A stretch of 36,169 nucleotides of DNA from Gemmatimonadota bacterium (GTDB taxonomy: Bacteria; Gemmatimonadota; Gemmatimonadetes; Gemmatimonadales; GWC2-71-9), in the NCBI GenBank assembly GCA_003220985.1, contig QHTY01000147.1, forward strand, positions 1-36,169, in the 5' to 3' direction. The notes under the pieces were generated by a model that saw only the letters and a program-made list of their open reading frames with translations, had not been told where the DNA came from and did not search any database. Positions 7,522 to 15,590 of this stretch are shown here, in pieces. The translations under genes and the position numbers were made by a program. Position 1 is the first letter of the stretch, and each line of letters begins with the position of its first letter.

Positions 7522-9212
7522 AGGGTCCTCGCTTTCAGCTGTGCCGCGATGTAGTCGGACGTCCGCCAGGACAGCGCCATGATCGTCCAGGTGGGATTCT
7601 TGTCGGCTTGCGACGTGAACGGCGCGCCATCGGCCACGAAGAGATTCTTGACCTCGTGGGTCTGGCAATTCGAGTTCACGACCGAGGTCTTTGGATCGGC
7701 GCCCATGCGCGCGCCGCCCAATTCGTGGATGATCACGCCACCCGCCGCGATGCCGTAGCCATCTTCTTTGCTCGGCATATCCCCCCAGGGCGTGCCGCCC
7801 ATCTCCTTGATGAGCGCGCGGAAAGTCTCCTGCATGTGCTTCACCTGCAGGTGCTCGTGATCGGTGAACTGCCAATGGAAGCGCAGCACCGGGATCCCCC
7901 AGCGGTCTACGACTCTGGGGTCGATCTCGCAATAGCTGCCCTCGTTGGGAATCATCTCCCCACGGCCTGAGAAGCCGACATAGGCGCCATAGTAGCGGCG
8001 GTAGTCCGCCTTGAGCTGCTTGCCGTAGCCACCGCCGGGCGGGTAGTTCTGGATTCCGCCCAGAATGCCGTAGTCGGGCATGTCGGCGCCGCCCCAGACC
8101 TCGATGTGGTAGCCACGCGGGAAGTCGAGCTTCTTGTTGTCGAGCCACCACGGCATGTAGACATGCATGCCGCCGACGCCGTCGTGATTGTGGGGGATGT
8201 GGTCCATCAGCTTCGGAACGAATCCCCCGACATCCGTGCCGGTCGTGTCGGTGAGATATTTGCCCACCGTGCCGCTGGCATTCGCAAGCCCGTTCGGAAA
8301 TGACGGCGATTTCGAGTTGAGCAGCAGCCGGGAGGTTTCGCAGGCGCTGGCGGCCAGCACGACGACGCGGGCGTCGATGTGGTGCTCGCTGCCGTCTTTC
8401 GTGTCTATGTATGTGACGCCACTCGCGCGGCCGTCCCGGCCCAGCGTGACTTCGCGCGCCATCGCGTTGGTCAGCAGCGTGAGCTTGCCCGTCTTTAGCG
8501 CGGGGGCGATCAGCACGTTGGTCGACGAGAAGTTGGAATTCGTCTTACAGCCGCGGTTACACTGCCCGCAGTAATGGCACGCCGCGCGCCCGGGCAGCGG
8601 CCGGGTCAGGATCGAGAGGCGAGAAGGGACGCAGGTGACATTGAGCCGGCGCGCCGCCTGCTGCACGAGCAACTCGTAGCAGCGCGGCTTGGGCGGCGGC
8701 AGGAACAGGCTGTCAGGTGCGTTCGGGATGTTTTCTTTGCTCCCGAAGACGCCCACCAGCTGCTCGAGCTTCTCGTAGTAGGGCCGGACGTCGTCGTAGC
8801 TGATTGGCCAGTCGTCGCCCAGGCCGTCGAACGTCTTCGCCTTGAAGTCGCGCGGACCGAAGCGCAGCGAGATACGACCCCAGTGGTTCGTCCGGCCGCC
8901 AACCATTCGCGCGCGCCACCAGCGGAACCTGTTCCCCTGCGCGACGGTGTAGGGCTCCCCGGGGATTTCCCATCCACCGATGCAGCCGTCGAACTCACCA
9001 AAGGGCCGGTCTTTGGTGGAAGCGCCGCGGCGTGGCGACTCGTACGGCCAGGTCAACATCGCGGAGTCGGTCGTGTTGTCCCACGGACGGCCCGCCTCGA
9101 GCACGGTGACGTTGACGCCGGCGCGGGTGAGGGCGTATGCGGCCATCCCACCGCCGGCTCCGGAGCCGACGATGAGCACATCGGCCGGTGAGGCTTGGGT
9201 TGCAAAGCGCAT
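7518..9212 (-). CDS. GMC family FAD-dependent sugar dehydrogenase, catalytic subunit
   Basis: The 564-residue flavoprotein has the FAD-binding 'IVGSGAGGGMAAYAL' (14-28) and the acidic residue closing the Rossmann unit at E39 in 'VLEAG'. Near the end are 'HELGGARMG' (496-504) and 'DKNPTWTIMALSW' (537-549), where the active-site His and Asn of this subgroup lie. Four cysteines in C-x2-C-x2-C-x3-C spacing (C212, C215, C218, C222) could hold an iron-sulfur cluster, as in bacterial FAD glucose dehydrogenases. It lacks its own signal peptide and probably leaves the cell with the Tat-signal small subunit. A GGGAG site sits 8 bases before the ATG. With the downstream hydrolase, oxidation of a glycoside at C3 is the likely reaction. 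Confidence 0.88.
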   Translation of the reverse strand: MRFATQASPADVLIVGSGAGGGMAAYALTRAGVNVTVLEAGRPWDNTTDSAMLTWPYESPRRGASTKDRPFGEFDGCIGGWEIPGEPYTVAQGNRFRWWRARMVGGRTNHWGRISLRFGPRDFKAKTFDGLGDDWPISYDDVRPYYEKLEQLVGVFGSKENIPNAPDSLFLPPPKPRCYELLVQQAARRLNVTCVPSRLSILTRPLPGRAACHYCGQCNRGCKTNSNFSSTNVLIAPALKTGKLTLLTNAMAREVTLGRDGRASGVTYIDTKDGSEHHIDARVVVLAASACETSRLLLNSKSPSFPNGLANASGTVGKYLTDTTGTDVGGFVPKLMDHIPHNHDGVGGMHVYMPWWLDNKKLDFPRGYHIEVWGGADMPDYGILGGIQNYPPGGGYGKQLKADYRRYYGAYVGFSGRGEMIPNEGSYCEIDPRVVDRWGIPVLRFHWQFTDHEHLQVKHMQETFRALIKEMGGTPWGDMPSKEDGYGIAAGGVIIHELGGARMGADPKTSVVNSNCQTHEVKNLFVADGAPFTSQADKNPTWTIMALSWRTSDYIAAQLKARTL

Positions 9213-9232
9213 GCAAGACTCCCGTGTCAGGT

Positions 9233-10960
9233 TCAGTAGCCGAGTGCACCGCCGGCGGAACGCGGGTCAGGCACACCAACCCATCCGCCCGCCGTGCGCT
9301 GTATGGCCTCCACGAGCCCCTGTCTACCGCGCCACGCGTCGATGCGATGTCCCATCGCCCGCAGCGCCTGGAGCGTCGCGTCGCTGAAACCTCCGTCCTC
9401 GTAGCGAATCACGTCGGGAAGAGCCTGGTGGTGGATCCGCGGTGCCGCCATCGCGGCACTCAGATCCATGCCTTGATCGAGGACATCGAGGATGACTTGA
9501 GCCACCGACGTGATGATCGTCGGACCCCCAGGCGTCCCGACCACCATTTCGAGCTGGCCACTCTTGTCGAGGACGATGGACGGCGTCATCGCCGAGAGCA
9601 TCCGCTTGCCGGGCTGGATGGCGTTGGCTTCGCCCTGCACGAGGCCGTACATGTTCGGCTTGCCGGGCGCCGAGGTGAAGTCGTCCATTTCATTGTTCAA
9701 GAGGAATCCGGCACCCGTGACGGTGACGCCGCTCCCGAACCCGCCGTTGAGCGTCGTGGTGACGGCCGCCGCGTTTCCCTGCGCGTCCACGATGGAGTAA
9801 TGCGTCGTGTTCATCCCTTCACGGCCCGTCGCGGCCGGCGGCGTGGGAGTCGCGTGCTGTGGATCGATCTGAGCCCGCAACGTGGCCGCGTACGGTTTCG
9901 AGAGCAAACGGTCGAGGGGCATGTCCACGAAGTCGGGGTCGCCCAGCCAGCGATTGCGGTCGATGAACGCTCGGCGCATCGCCTCGGTCAGGAGGTGTAC
10001 ATACGCCGGCGTCCCGAACCTGGGGATGGTGTCGAAGCCCTCGAGGATATTCAGGATCTCGCCCATCGTCACGCCGCCGGACGAGGGCGGCGGCATCGAG
10101 TAGATCGTAGAGCCGCGATAGGTGAGCCGCACCGGCGTACGCCACTTGGCCTGGTAGCGCCCCAAGTCTTCTTTCGTGATCAACCCCCCACCGCGGTGCA
10201 TCTCGGCGACGATCAGATCCGCGATCTGGCCGCGGTAGAAGACGTCAGGCCCGGAATCACTGATGAGCTGCAGCGTGCGCGCGAGGTCCGGTTGCTTCCA
10301 CGTGGTGCCGGGCGGGGGCGCGCTGTCGCCCGGCAAGAACTGCGTCCGGCTGGCGGGGAATCGCGCCAGCAGCTCCCGGTCGCCGGCGATGTTGCGGCTG
10401 CGATCCGCATCTATGACGTGGCCCCGTGCCAGCCGAATCGCGGGCGCCAGCAGCGTCGCCCACGGCAGCGAGCCGTAACGCTTCCAGGCCGCGTGGAGCC
10501 CCGCGACGCTTCCGGGGACGCCCGCGGCGAGGTGTCCGATGCGACTCTTGTCGGTGACATTCCCGGCGGAATCGACATACATGTCGCGGCTCGCGCCGGA
10601 CGGAGCCGCTTCGCGATAGTCGAGTGCCGCCACCTCGCCGGCGGCCGTGCGGTAGACGATGAACCCGCCGCCGCCGACGTTCCCCGCGACCGGATAGACG
10701 ACTTCCAGCGCGAACGCCACGGCTACCGCGGCATCGATGGCGTTCCCACCCTCCTTCAGGATCTCCACGCCGGCTTGTGTAGCGAGCGGATGGGCCGTGA
10801 CGACCATGGCATGAGGCGCCGTCACCGGCTGCGAGCGCAATGTCCACGTCGCGGGGATGATGGGGGCGCCGCGGATGACCGGCGCGGGCGTTTCTGGTGG
10901 ACGGACGCCGCCGCATCCGGCGGCCGCCAAGGCGATGATTACAGCGAGGATCTTTCGCAT
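9233..10960 (-). CDS. ggt: Gamma-glutamyltransferase, lipoprotein
   Basis: This N-terminal nucleophile hydrolase breaks gamma-glutamyl bonds, as in glutathione, outside the cytoplasm. The 575-residue precursor starts with a lipoprotein signal (lipobox 'AAAGC', C16). 'EGMNTTHYSIVD' holds the autocleavage site, with T385 predicted as the new N-terminal nucleophile of the small subunit. 'GNVGGGGFIVYR' (93-104), 'PPSSGG' (291-296) and 'GTPGGPTI' (475-482) are family motifs of the substrate pocket and oxyanion region. The gene points away from murQ with only 28 bases between start codons. A GGAGGAG on this strand lies about 21 bases before the ATG, too far for a normal ribosome site, so initiation may be leaderless. 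Confidence 0.93.
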   Translation of the reverse strand: MRKILAVIIALAAAGCGGVRPPETPAPVIRGAPIIPATWTLRSQPVTAPHAMVVTAHPLATQAGVEILKEGGNAIDAAVAVAFALEVVYPVAGNVGGGGFIVYRTAAGEVAALDYREAAPSGASRDMYVDSAGNVTDKSRIGHLAAGVPGSVAGLHAAWKRYGSLPWATLLAPAIRLARGHVIDADRSRNIAGDRELLARFPASRTQFLPGDSAPPPGTTWKQPDLARTLQLISDSGPDVFYRGQIADLIVAEMHRGGGLITKEDLGRYQAKWRTPVRLTYRGSTIYSMPPPSSGGVTMGEILNILEGFDTIPRFGTPAYVHLLTEAMRRAFIDRNRWLGDPDFVDMPLDRLLSKPYAATLRAQIDPQHATPTPPAATGREGMNTTHYSIVDAQGNAAAVTTTLNGGFGSGVTVTGAGFLLNNEMDDFTSAPGKPNMYGLVQGEANAIQPGKRMLSAMTPSIVLDKSGQLEMVVGTPGGPTIITSVAQVILDVLDQGMDLSAAMAAPRIHHQALPDVIRYEDGGFSDATLQALRAMGHRIDAWRGRQGLVEAIQRTAGGWVGVPDPRSAGGALGY

Positions 10961-10988
10961 TCGTAATCTTATCGTCTAATTCTCCTCC

Positions 10989-11915
10989 ATGACAAACCTC
11001 GCTTTTCGGGACCCGCGGGCCACCGAGCAGCGCAATCCGCGTACCGAGCGCATCGATGTGGCCTCGAGTCTCGAGATCGTGGACCTGATGAATGGGGAGG
11101 ACGCGACGGTCGCGGGCGTCGTGCGCGGCGAACGCGAACGCATCGCGGCCGCCATCGACCTGATCGTCGAGGCATTCCGGGCCGGGGGCCGGCTGGTCTA
11201 CGTGGGTGCGGGGACATCCGGCCGTCTCGGCGTGCTCGACGCGACCGAATGCCCGCCGACATTTGGTGTGCCGCCGGCGATGGTGGTCGGCGTAATCGCG
11301 GGGGGCTACCCGGCGCTCGTGAAGAGCGCTGAAGGGGCGGAGGACGACGTCAATGCGGGTGGTGCGGCGATGGATACGGCGGGCGTCACGAATCGCGACG
11401 TCGTCGTCGGGATCGCCGCCAGCGGTACCACCCCGTACGTGCGTATGGCCCTATCCCGCGCGCAAACACTCGGCGCACGGACCGTCCTCGTCACCTGCTC
11501 GAAGCCACCGAAGGTCCTCGCCGAGACCTGCGACGTCGTCATCAACCCGATCACGGGGCCCGAGGTGCTGACGGGATCCACGCGCCTCAAGGCCGGCACC
11601 GCGACCAAGCTGGTCCTCAACACGCTGACGACGGGGGCGATGATCCGGCTGGGGAAGGTGTACGGCAACCTCATGGTGGACCTGGTCGCCTTGAGCGCCA
11701 AGCTGCACGACCGCGGCGAGCGGATCGTGATGGAGTGTTGTGGCGTGAGTCGCGAGGAAGCGCGCGAGGCGATCACGGGGGCGGGCGGGAGCGTCAAGCT
11801 CGCGATCGTGATGGCGCGTCGCAAGGTCAGCGCCGCAGAGGCGCGCCGGCTGCTCGAGGCGGCCGGCGGCTTCGTCCGTCCCGTCGTCGGCGATCCGCCC
11901 GCCGTGACGCGATGA
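10989..11915 (+). CDS. murQ: N-acetylmuramic acid 6-phosphate etherase
   Basis: MurQ removes the lactyl ether from N-acetylmuramic acid 6-phosphate to give N-acetylglucosamine 6-phosphate and D-lactate, joining cell-wall recycling to central metabolism. The 308-residue protein is the normal length. It contains a sugar-isomerase (SIS) fold with 'GAGTSGRLGVLDATECPPTFG' (73-93) and 'SAEGAEDD' (113-120). E87 and E115 appear to correspond to the two catalytic glutamates of the E. coli enzyme. 'RLKAGTATKLVLN' and the C-terminal helical 'AKLHDRGERIV' region are also typical. It overlaps anmK by ATGA. No ribosome site is visible before its ATG. Confidence 0.95.
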   Translation: MTNLAFRDPRATEQRNPRTERIDVASSLEIVDLMNGEDATVAGVVRGERERIAAAIDLIVEAFRAGGRLVYVGAGTSGRLGVLDATECPPTFGVPPAMVVGVIAGGYPALVKSAEGAEDDVNAGGAAMDTAGVTNRDVVVGIAASGTTPYVRMALSRAQTLGARTVLVTCSKPPKVLAETCDVVINPITGPEVLTGSTRLKAGTATKLVLNTLTTGAMIRLGKVYGNLMVDLVALSAKLHDRGERIVMECCGVSREEAREAITGAGGSVKLAIVMARRKVSAAEARRLLEAAGGFVRPVVGDPPAVTR

Positions 11916-13051
11916 GCGACACGCTCGCGGTCGGCGTGATGTCGGGGACATCGCTCGACGGGATCTCGACGGCCCTGGTACGACTGCGGGACGGTGCCGG
12001 AGGCGCGGAGCTCGTCGCCTTCCGCCAGGAGCCGTACAGCTCGGCGGAGCGGGGCGCAATCATCGACGCGATGGCACGCGGCACGCCGAAGGACGTGGCG
12101 TTTTTGCACGTCGCGCTGGGCGAACGGTTTGCCGCTGCCGTCCTCGGCTTGCTGGCGCAGGCGCGCGCGTCGCCCAAAGATCTGTCGTTTATCGCATCCC
12201 ACGGCCAAACGATCTGGCATGAGCCCGGGCGCGCGACGTTCCAGCTCGGCGACGCTGCCGTGCTGGCCGAGCGCGTCGGCGTTCGCGTGGTGAGCGATTT
12301 TCGCGCGCGCGACGTGGCGGCGGGAGGGCAGGGCGCGCCGCTCGTGCCGCTCGCCGATGTCATGCTGTTCGGGCATGAACAGCACGGGCGCTGGCTGCTG
12401 AACGTCGGCGGGATGGCGAATGTCACGTGGGTGCCGCGGCGCGGTGTGGCCGAGGGTGCGTTTGCGTTCGACACCGGCCCGGGCGTCGCCGTGATCGACG
12501 CGATCACGCGGCGCCTGGATCCGGACGCGCCGTACGACCGCGATGGCGAGCGCGCCCGCCGCGGCCGGCCGGTCGCTAAGCTCCTCGAGGAGCTGTTGGC
12601 GGATCCGTATTTCGATCAGCCGCCGCCCAAGAGCACGGGGCGCGAGCGGTTCGGGATCGATTACGCCGACAAGGTGCTCGCGCGTGTCAAGAAAGCCGGC
12701 GGCTCCGACAATGACGCGATCGCCACTGCGACGGCGCTCACGGCGGAATCGATCGGGCGGGCGATTGCGCGTTGGGGGGAAGGGAGAAGGGGGACGGGGG
12801 ACGGGGAAATCGCGGAGGTGGTGATCTCGGGTGGCGGCGCCAAGAATCCCGCGCTGGTCGAACGACTGGCCGCAAAGATCCAGCCGCGCCCCGTCGTGCT
12901 ATTCGATCAGCTGTTCTTCGACGGCGAGGCGAAAGAAGCGGTCGCGTTCGCGTTTCTCGGCATGCAGACCGTGTCCGGGAAGCCGGGCAATCTGCCGGCG
13001 GCGACGGGCGCGCGGGGACCGCGCGTGTTGGGACACATCACGCCCGCATGA
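11912..13051 (+). CDS. anmK: Anhydro-N-acetylmuramic acid kinase
   Basis: AnmK opens and phosphorylates 1,6-anhydro-MurNAc to MurNAc 6-phosphate, the substrate of the preceding murQ. At 379 residues it is close to the E. coli length. The N-terminal 'MSGTSLDGIS' (10-19) binds ATP phosphates. 'SHGQTIWHEPG', 'GGQGAPLVPLAD', 'NVGGMANVT' and 'FDTGPGVAVID' are the expected conserved blocks of this hexokinase-like fold. A run of glycine, arginine and aspartate codons (WGEGRRGTGDGE) just before 'VVISGGGAKN' comes from a G-rich DNA tract and looks like an insertion in a surface loop. The gene overlaps both neighbours by ATGA, so murQ-anmK-nagZ form one transcript. Confidence 0.95.
   Translation: MSDTLAVGVMSGTSLDGISTALVRLRDGAGGAELVAFRQEPYSSAERGAIIDAMARGTPKDVAFLHVALGERFAAAVLGLLAQARASPKDLSFIASHGQTIWHEPGRATFQLGDAAVLAERVGVRVVSDFRARDVAAGGQGAPLVPLADVMLFGHEQHGRWLLNVGGMANVTWVPRRGVAEGAFAFDTGPGVAVIDAITRRLDPDAPYDRDGERARRGRPVAKLLEELLADPYFDQPPPKSTGRERFGIDYADKVLARVKKAGGSDNDAIATATALTAESIGRAIARWGEGRRGTGDGEIAEVVISGGGAKNPALVERLAAKIQPRPVVLFDQLFFDGEAKEAVAFAFLGMQTVSGKPGNLPAATGARGPRVLGHITPA
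12774..12806 (+). repeat. G-rich tract inside anmK (G-quadruplex candidate)
   Basis: Five runs of three to six Gs (starting at 12774, 12782, 12789, 12796 and 12803) occur within 33 bases on the coding strand. They encode a Gly/Arg/Asp loop. A similar tract lies in nagZ at 13990-14020. Confidence 0.6.
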
Positions 13052-14490
13052 TTCTGCCTCCCCTCCCGCGTGCGCGCCTCGTGTGTCCGGCGCTGCGCTG
13101 GCGACGCGGCTCCTTCAAGTCCGAACGCACGAAAATCGAGCAAGCGCTGGCCGCTGGAGTGGGCGGATTCATTCTCTTTGGCGGCACGCGCGCCGCCGTG
13201 ACCGCGCTCGCGAGAGCACTGCGCGACGTTGCCGGCCGTCCACTGCTGCTCGGCTCGGACTTCGAGCGGGGGCCGGGGCAACAGGTGAAGGGTCTCACCG
13301 AGCTGCCGCCGCCCGCCGCGCTCGGGTATCTCAACGATCTCGATGCCACGTATGCCGCGGCGTCGATAACCGCCACCGAAGCGCGCGCGGTCGGGCTCAA
13401 CTGGATATTCGCGCCGGTCTGCGATCTCGACATCGAGCCGAAGAACCCGATCGTGCAGACGCGCTCGTTCGCTGCTGATCCGGAACGCGTGGCGGCGCAT
13501 GCGGCCGCCTGGATTCGTGGTTGCCAGGAACATGGGGCGCTTGCGTGTGCCAAGCACTACCCCGGACATGGGCGGACCACGACGGACTCGCACGAAGGCC
13601 TTCCCATTGTCGAGGCAATGGGTGACGACGTGCAGCGCACCGACGTCGCGCCGTTCAAAGCGGCCGTGGACGCCGGCGTTGGGAGTGTCATGCCGGCGTT
13701 CGTCGCCTACCCGCGCTGGGACGCGAGCGGCTCTGCCGCGACGTTCTCTCCGATCATACTCGGGTATCTGCGCGACACCCTGAGGTTCAGCGGGCTCACG
13801 GTAACGGATGCCTTCATCATGGGCGGCGCGACTGCGGCGGCGCCGGAGGGTGAAGCGGCAGCGGCGGCGATCGCCGCCGGGTGCGACATGCTGCTGTATC
13901 CGACGGATTGGGCTGGTGTCGTCCACGCGCTGGAAGGCGTCCCGGCTGCGAGGGCTGAGGAGGCACTGGCGAGATACGAGAAAAGCCTCGGGGAGTGGGG
14001 GATGGGGGACGCGGGACGGGTGGACGACGCGATGCTAGTCGAGCATCAGAAGTTCGCCGATAGTCTATCTGATCGAGCCGTTCATCTGATTCGTGGGACG
14101 TCGCCAGCGCTTTCGAAATCCCTTGCCGTCACGATTGTCGACGACGACGTCGGAGGTCCATACACGATCCCGCCGCGCGACGTGTTTGCCAAGACCTTAG
14201 CAACGCAGGGGGTACGGTTTCCCAGAAACCGGACACCTGACACCCGACACCTGATCCTCGTATACGCGGAGCCGAGATCGTGGAAGGGCCGCGCCGATCT
14301 GGGCGCGCAGTCAGTCGCGAAGCTCGAGCGGCTGGTGCCTGGGGCATCACTCGTGGTCTTGTTCGCGCATCCGCGGCTGGCTGCCCAAATCCCAGGTGAC
14401 GTGCCAGTCGTGTGCGCCTGGCATGGGCAGGCGTTGATGCAACGGGCAGCGGCGCGCTGGGTTCAAGCTGCCGGTGTACAGCGCGGATAG
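13048..14490 (+). CDS. nagZ: Beta-N-acetylglucosaminidase, glycoside hydrolase family 3 (NagZ-like)
   Basis: NagZ splits GlcNAc-anhydroMurNAc from recycled wall fragments, feeding anmK. The 480-residue protein has a complete GH3 barrel. 'AKHYPGHGRTTTDSHEGLP' (168-186) carries the substrate-binding KH and the Asp-Ser-His dyad specific to NagZ enzymes. D254 in 'TVTDAF' is the predicted nucleophile. No signal peptide is seen, so it is cytoplasmic. It is longer than single-domain NagZ (about 340 residues). After about residue 350 a second domain with 'VTIVDDDVGG' and 'LVVLFAH' resembles the extra C-terminal domain of two-domain GH3 enzymes. Two low-complexity stretches interrupt it: a Gly/Trp/Met-rich loop from a G-rich tract, and 'RTPDTRHLI' from a 9-base direct repeat. 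Confidence 0.9.
   Translation: MILPPLPRARLVCPALRWRRGSFKSERTKIEQALAAGVGGFILFGGTRAAVTALARALRDVAGRPLLLGSDFERGPGQQVKGLTELPPPAALGYLNDLDATYAAASITATEARAVGLNWIFAPVCDLDIEPKNPIVQTRSFAADPERVAAHAAAWIRGCQEHGALACAKHYPGHGRTTTDSHEGLPIVEAMGDDVQRTDVAPFKAAVDAGVGSVMPAFVAYPRWDASGSAATFSPIILGYLRDTLRFSGLTVTDAFIMGGATAAAPEGEAAAAAIAAGCDMLLYPTDWAGVVHALEGVPAARAEEALARYEKSLGEWGMGDAGRVDDAMLVEHQKFADSLSDRAVHLIRGTSPALSKSLAVTIVDDDVGGPYTIPPRDVFAKTLATQGVRFPRNRTPDTRHLILVYAEPRSWKGRADLGAQSVAKLERLVPGASLVVLFAHPRLAAQIPGDVPVVCAWHGQALMQRAAARWVQAAGVQRG
13990..14020 (+). repeat. G-rich tract inside nagZ (G-quadruplex candidate)
   Basis: G-runs of 4, 5, 5, 3 and 3 bases occur within 31 bases on the coding strand, encoding a Gly-rich linker (GEWGMGDAGRV). 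It shares the GGGGGA-Y-GGGGGAC pattern with the anmK tract. Confidence 0.55.
14232..14254 (+). repeat. 9-base direct repeat inside nagZ
   Basis: GACACCTGA occurs at 14232-14240 and again at 14246-14254, separated by CACCC, within the nagZ coding frame. It encodes a TPDTRHLI stretch between the two domains. Confidence 0.5.
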
Positions 14491-15589
14491 GCGCGTGGAC
14501 CGCACCGAACCGCCGGAGGCGCGCAGCCACCACCTCGTGGATACTCTGCGGCTATGGACGTACCGTGTTCCGGCTACGCACGCGGCGGTCCTTCCGCCCC
14601 ACACGCAGCATCCCAATCCGCTGGTCATCGGTGATTCCGTCGTGGCGTCCGTGTTCTCCCCCGGCGCGATCTACTCTGTGCACAAGGCGACCGGCGAACT
14701 GCAGTGGTTTTCCCAGTTGGATGGTTTCGCCGGAGCACAAGTCGTCGCTGCTGATGGGTGGATCTTTGCGAAGTCCAGCAAGACGTTGTATTGCCTCGAC
14801 GCGGCGCAGGGCACTCGGCAGTGGTCTTTTTCCCCAATCCCGAACAGCCGGGAGACGATCTACTCCTGCCCGACATATCACCAGGCCCGAGTCTTCATCG
14901 GCGACCGTGCTGGCATGTTTCATTGTCTCGATGCGGCATCGGGCCGTTTGCTCTGGGCGAAGAAGGTCTCGACTGAGCGGAACAATCAAGTGAATGCGAC
15001 CGCCGCGATCCACGACGACATCGCGGTGATCGGGTGCAATGCGGGCCTCATCGCGGCATACGACATCCCGACGGGCCGTGAGCTATGGCAGCAGTCGATC
15101 GACGGGCCGTGCGTCGACGAGATCCTGGCACAAAGGGGCCAGGTCTTCGCAACAACGGCGGATTCGATCTACGCGCTGGATGCCGCCACCGGGGACATCG
15201 CGTTTCGCAGGCAATGGCCGTCGCTGCAGGTGCGGGCCGTCACGCTCTGCCGGGACTCTATCGTGAGCGTCCTCAGAGATCGGACGCGGCGTGACGCAGA
15301 GACACTGCGCGGGGCGCTGGTGGCGTTCAACGGGGCGAAAGACCTTTTCCACGTTCCGGCGGCCGAGTTCGTCGTCGCAATTCGTTTTCACGAGGGCTCG
15401 GGCCTGATATTCGAGACGCGGCTGGATGGGCTCGGAATCGTGGACCCTGCAACGGGCGGCCGGCTGCACAACATCCATCGCGACGACGATCTGTTTAGCT
15501 GCGGGCTGGTGGATGTCGACGCAGACAGGATCTACGCGATGGATATGGAGGGTACGATCTACGCGCTCCGATCGCCCATCGCCAGCTAA
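14474..15589 (+). CDS. PQQ-type beta-propeller repeat protein, function unknown
   Basis: The 371-residue frame starts with GTG inside the end of nagZ (17-base overlap). Repeated blades of the PQQ/pyrrolo-quinoline type are clear, each ending 'G-x-x-x-W': 'GELQWFS', 'GTRQWSFS', 'GRLLWAKK', 'GRELWQQS', each followed by strands such as 'DSIYALDAATG' and 'RIYAMDMEGTIYAL'. No signal peptide, membrane anchor or catalytic dehydrogenase residues are visible, so this is a propeller scaffold rather than a quinoprotein enzyme. Its place after the muropeptide genes suggests co-expression, but no functional link to wall recycling is known to me. Its stop is one base from the stop of the convergent permease gene. 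Confidence 0.8.
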   Translation: MYSADRRVDRTEPPEARSHHLVDTLRLWTYRVPATHAAVLPPHTQHPNPLVIGDSVVASVFSPGAIYSVHKATGELQWFSQLDGFAGAQVVAADGWIFAKSSKTLYCLDAAQGTRQWSFSPIPNSRETIYSCPTYHQARVFIGDRAGMFHCLDAASGRLLWAKKVSTERNNQVNATAAIHDDIAVIGCNAGLIAAYDIPTGRELWQQSIDGPCVDEILAQRGQVFATTADSIYALDAATGDIAFRRQWPSLQVRAVTLCRDSIVSVLRDRTRRDAETLRGALVAFNGAKDLFHVPAAEFVVAIRFHEGSGLIFETRLDGLGIVDPATGGRLHNIHRDDDLFSCGLVDVDADRIYAMDMEGTIYALRSPIAS

Positions 15590-15590
15590 G

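Noticed and set aside
9188..10966. 592-codon open frame on the + strand antisense to ggt
   Set aside because: The opposite strand has every motif of gamma-glutamyltransferase. The antisense reading is Arg/His-rich without motifs, an expected by-product of high GC.
11306..12385. 359-codon minus-strand open frame antisense to murQ and anmK
   Set aside because: Both sense genes are certain; the frame is compositional.
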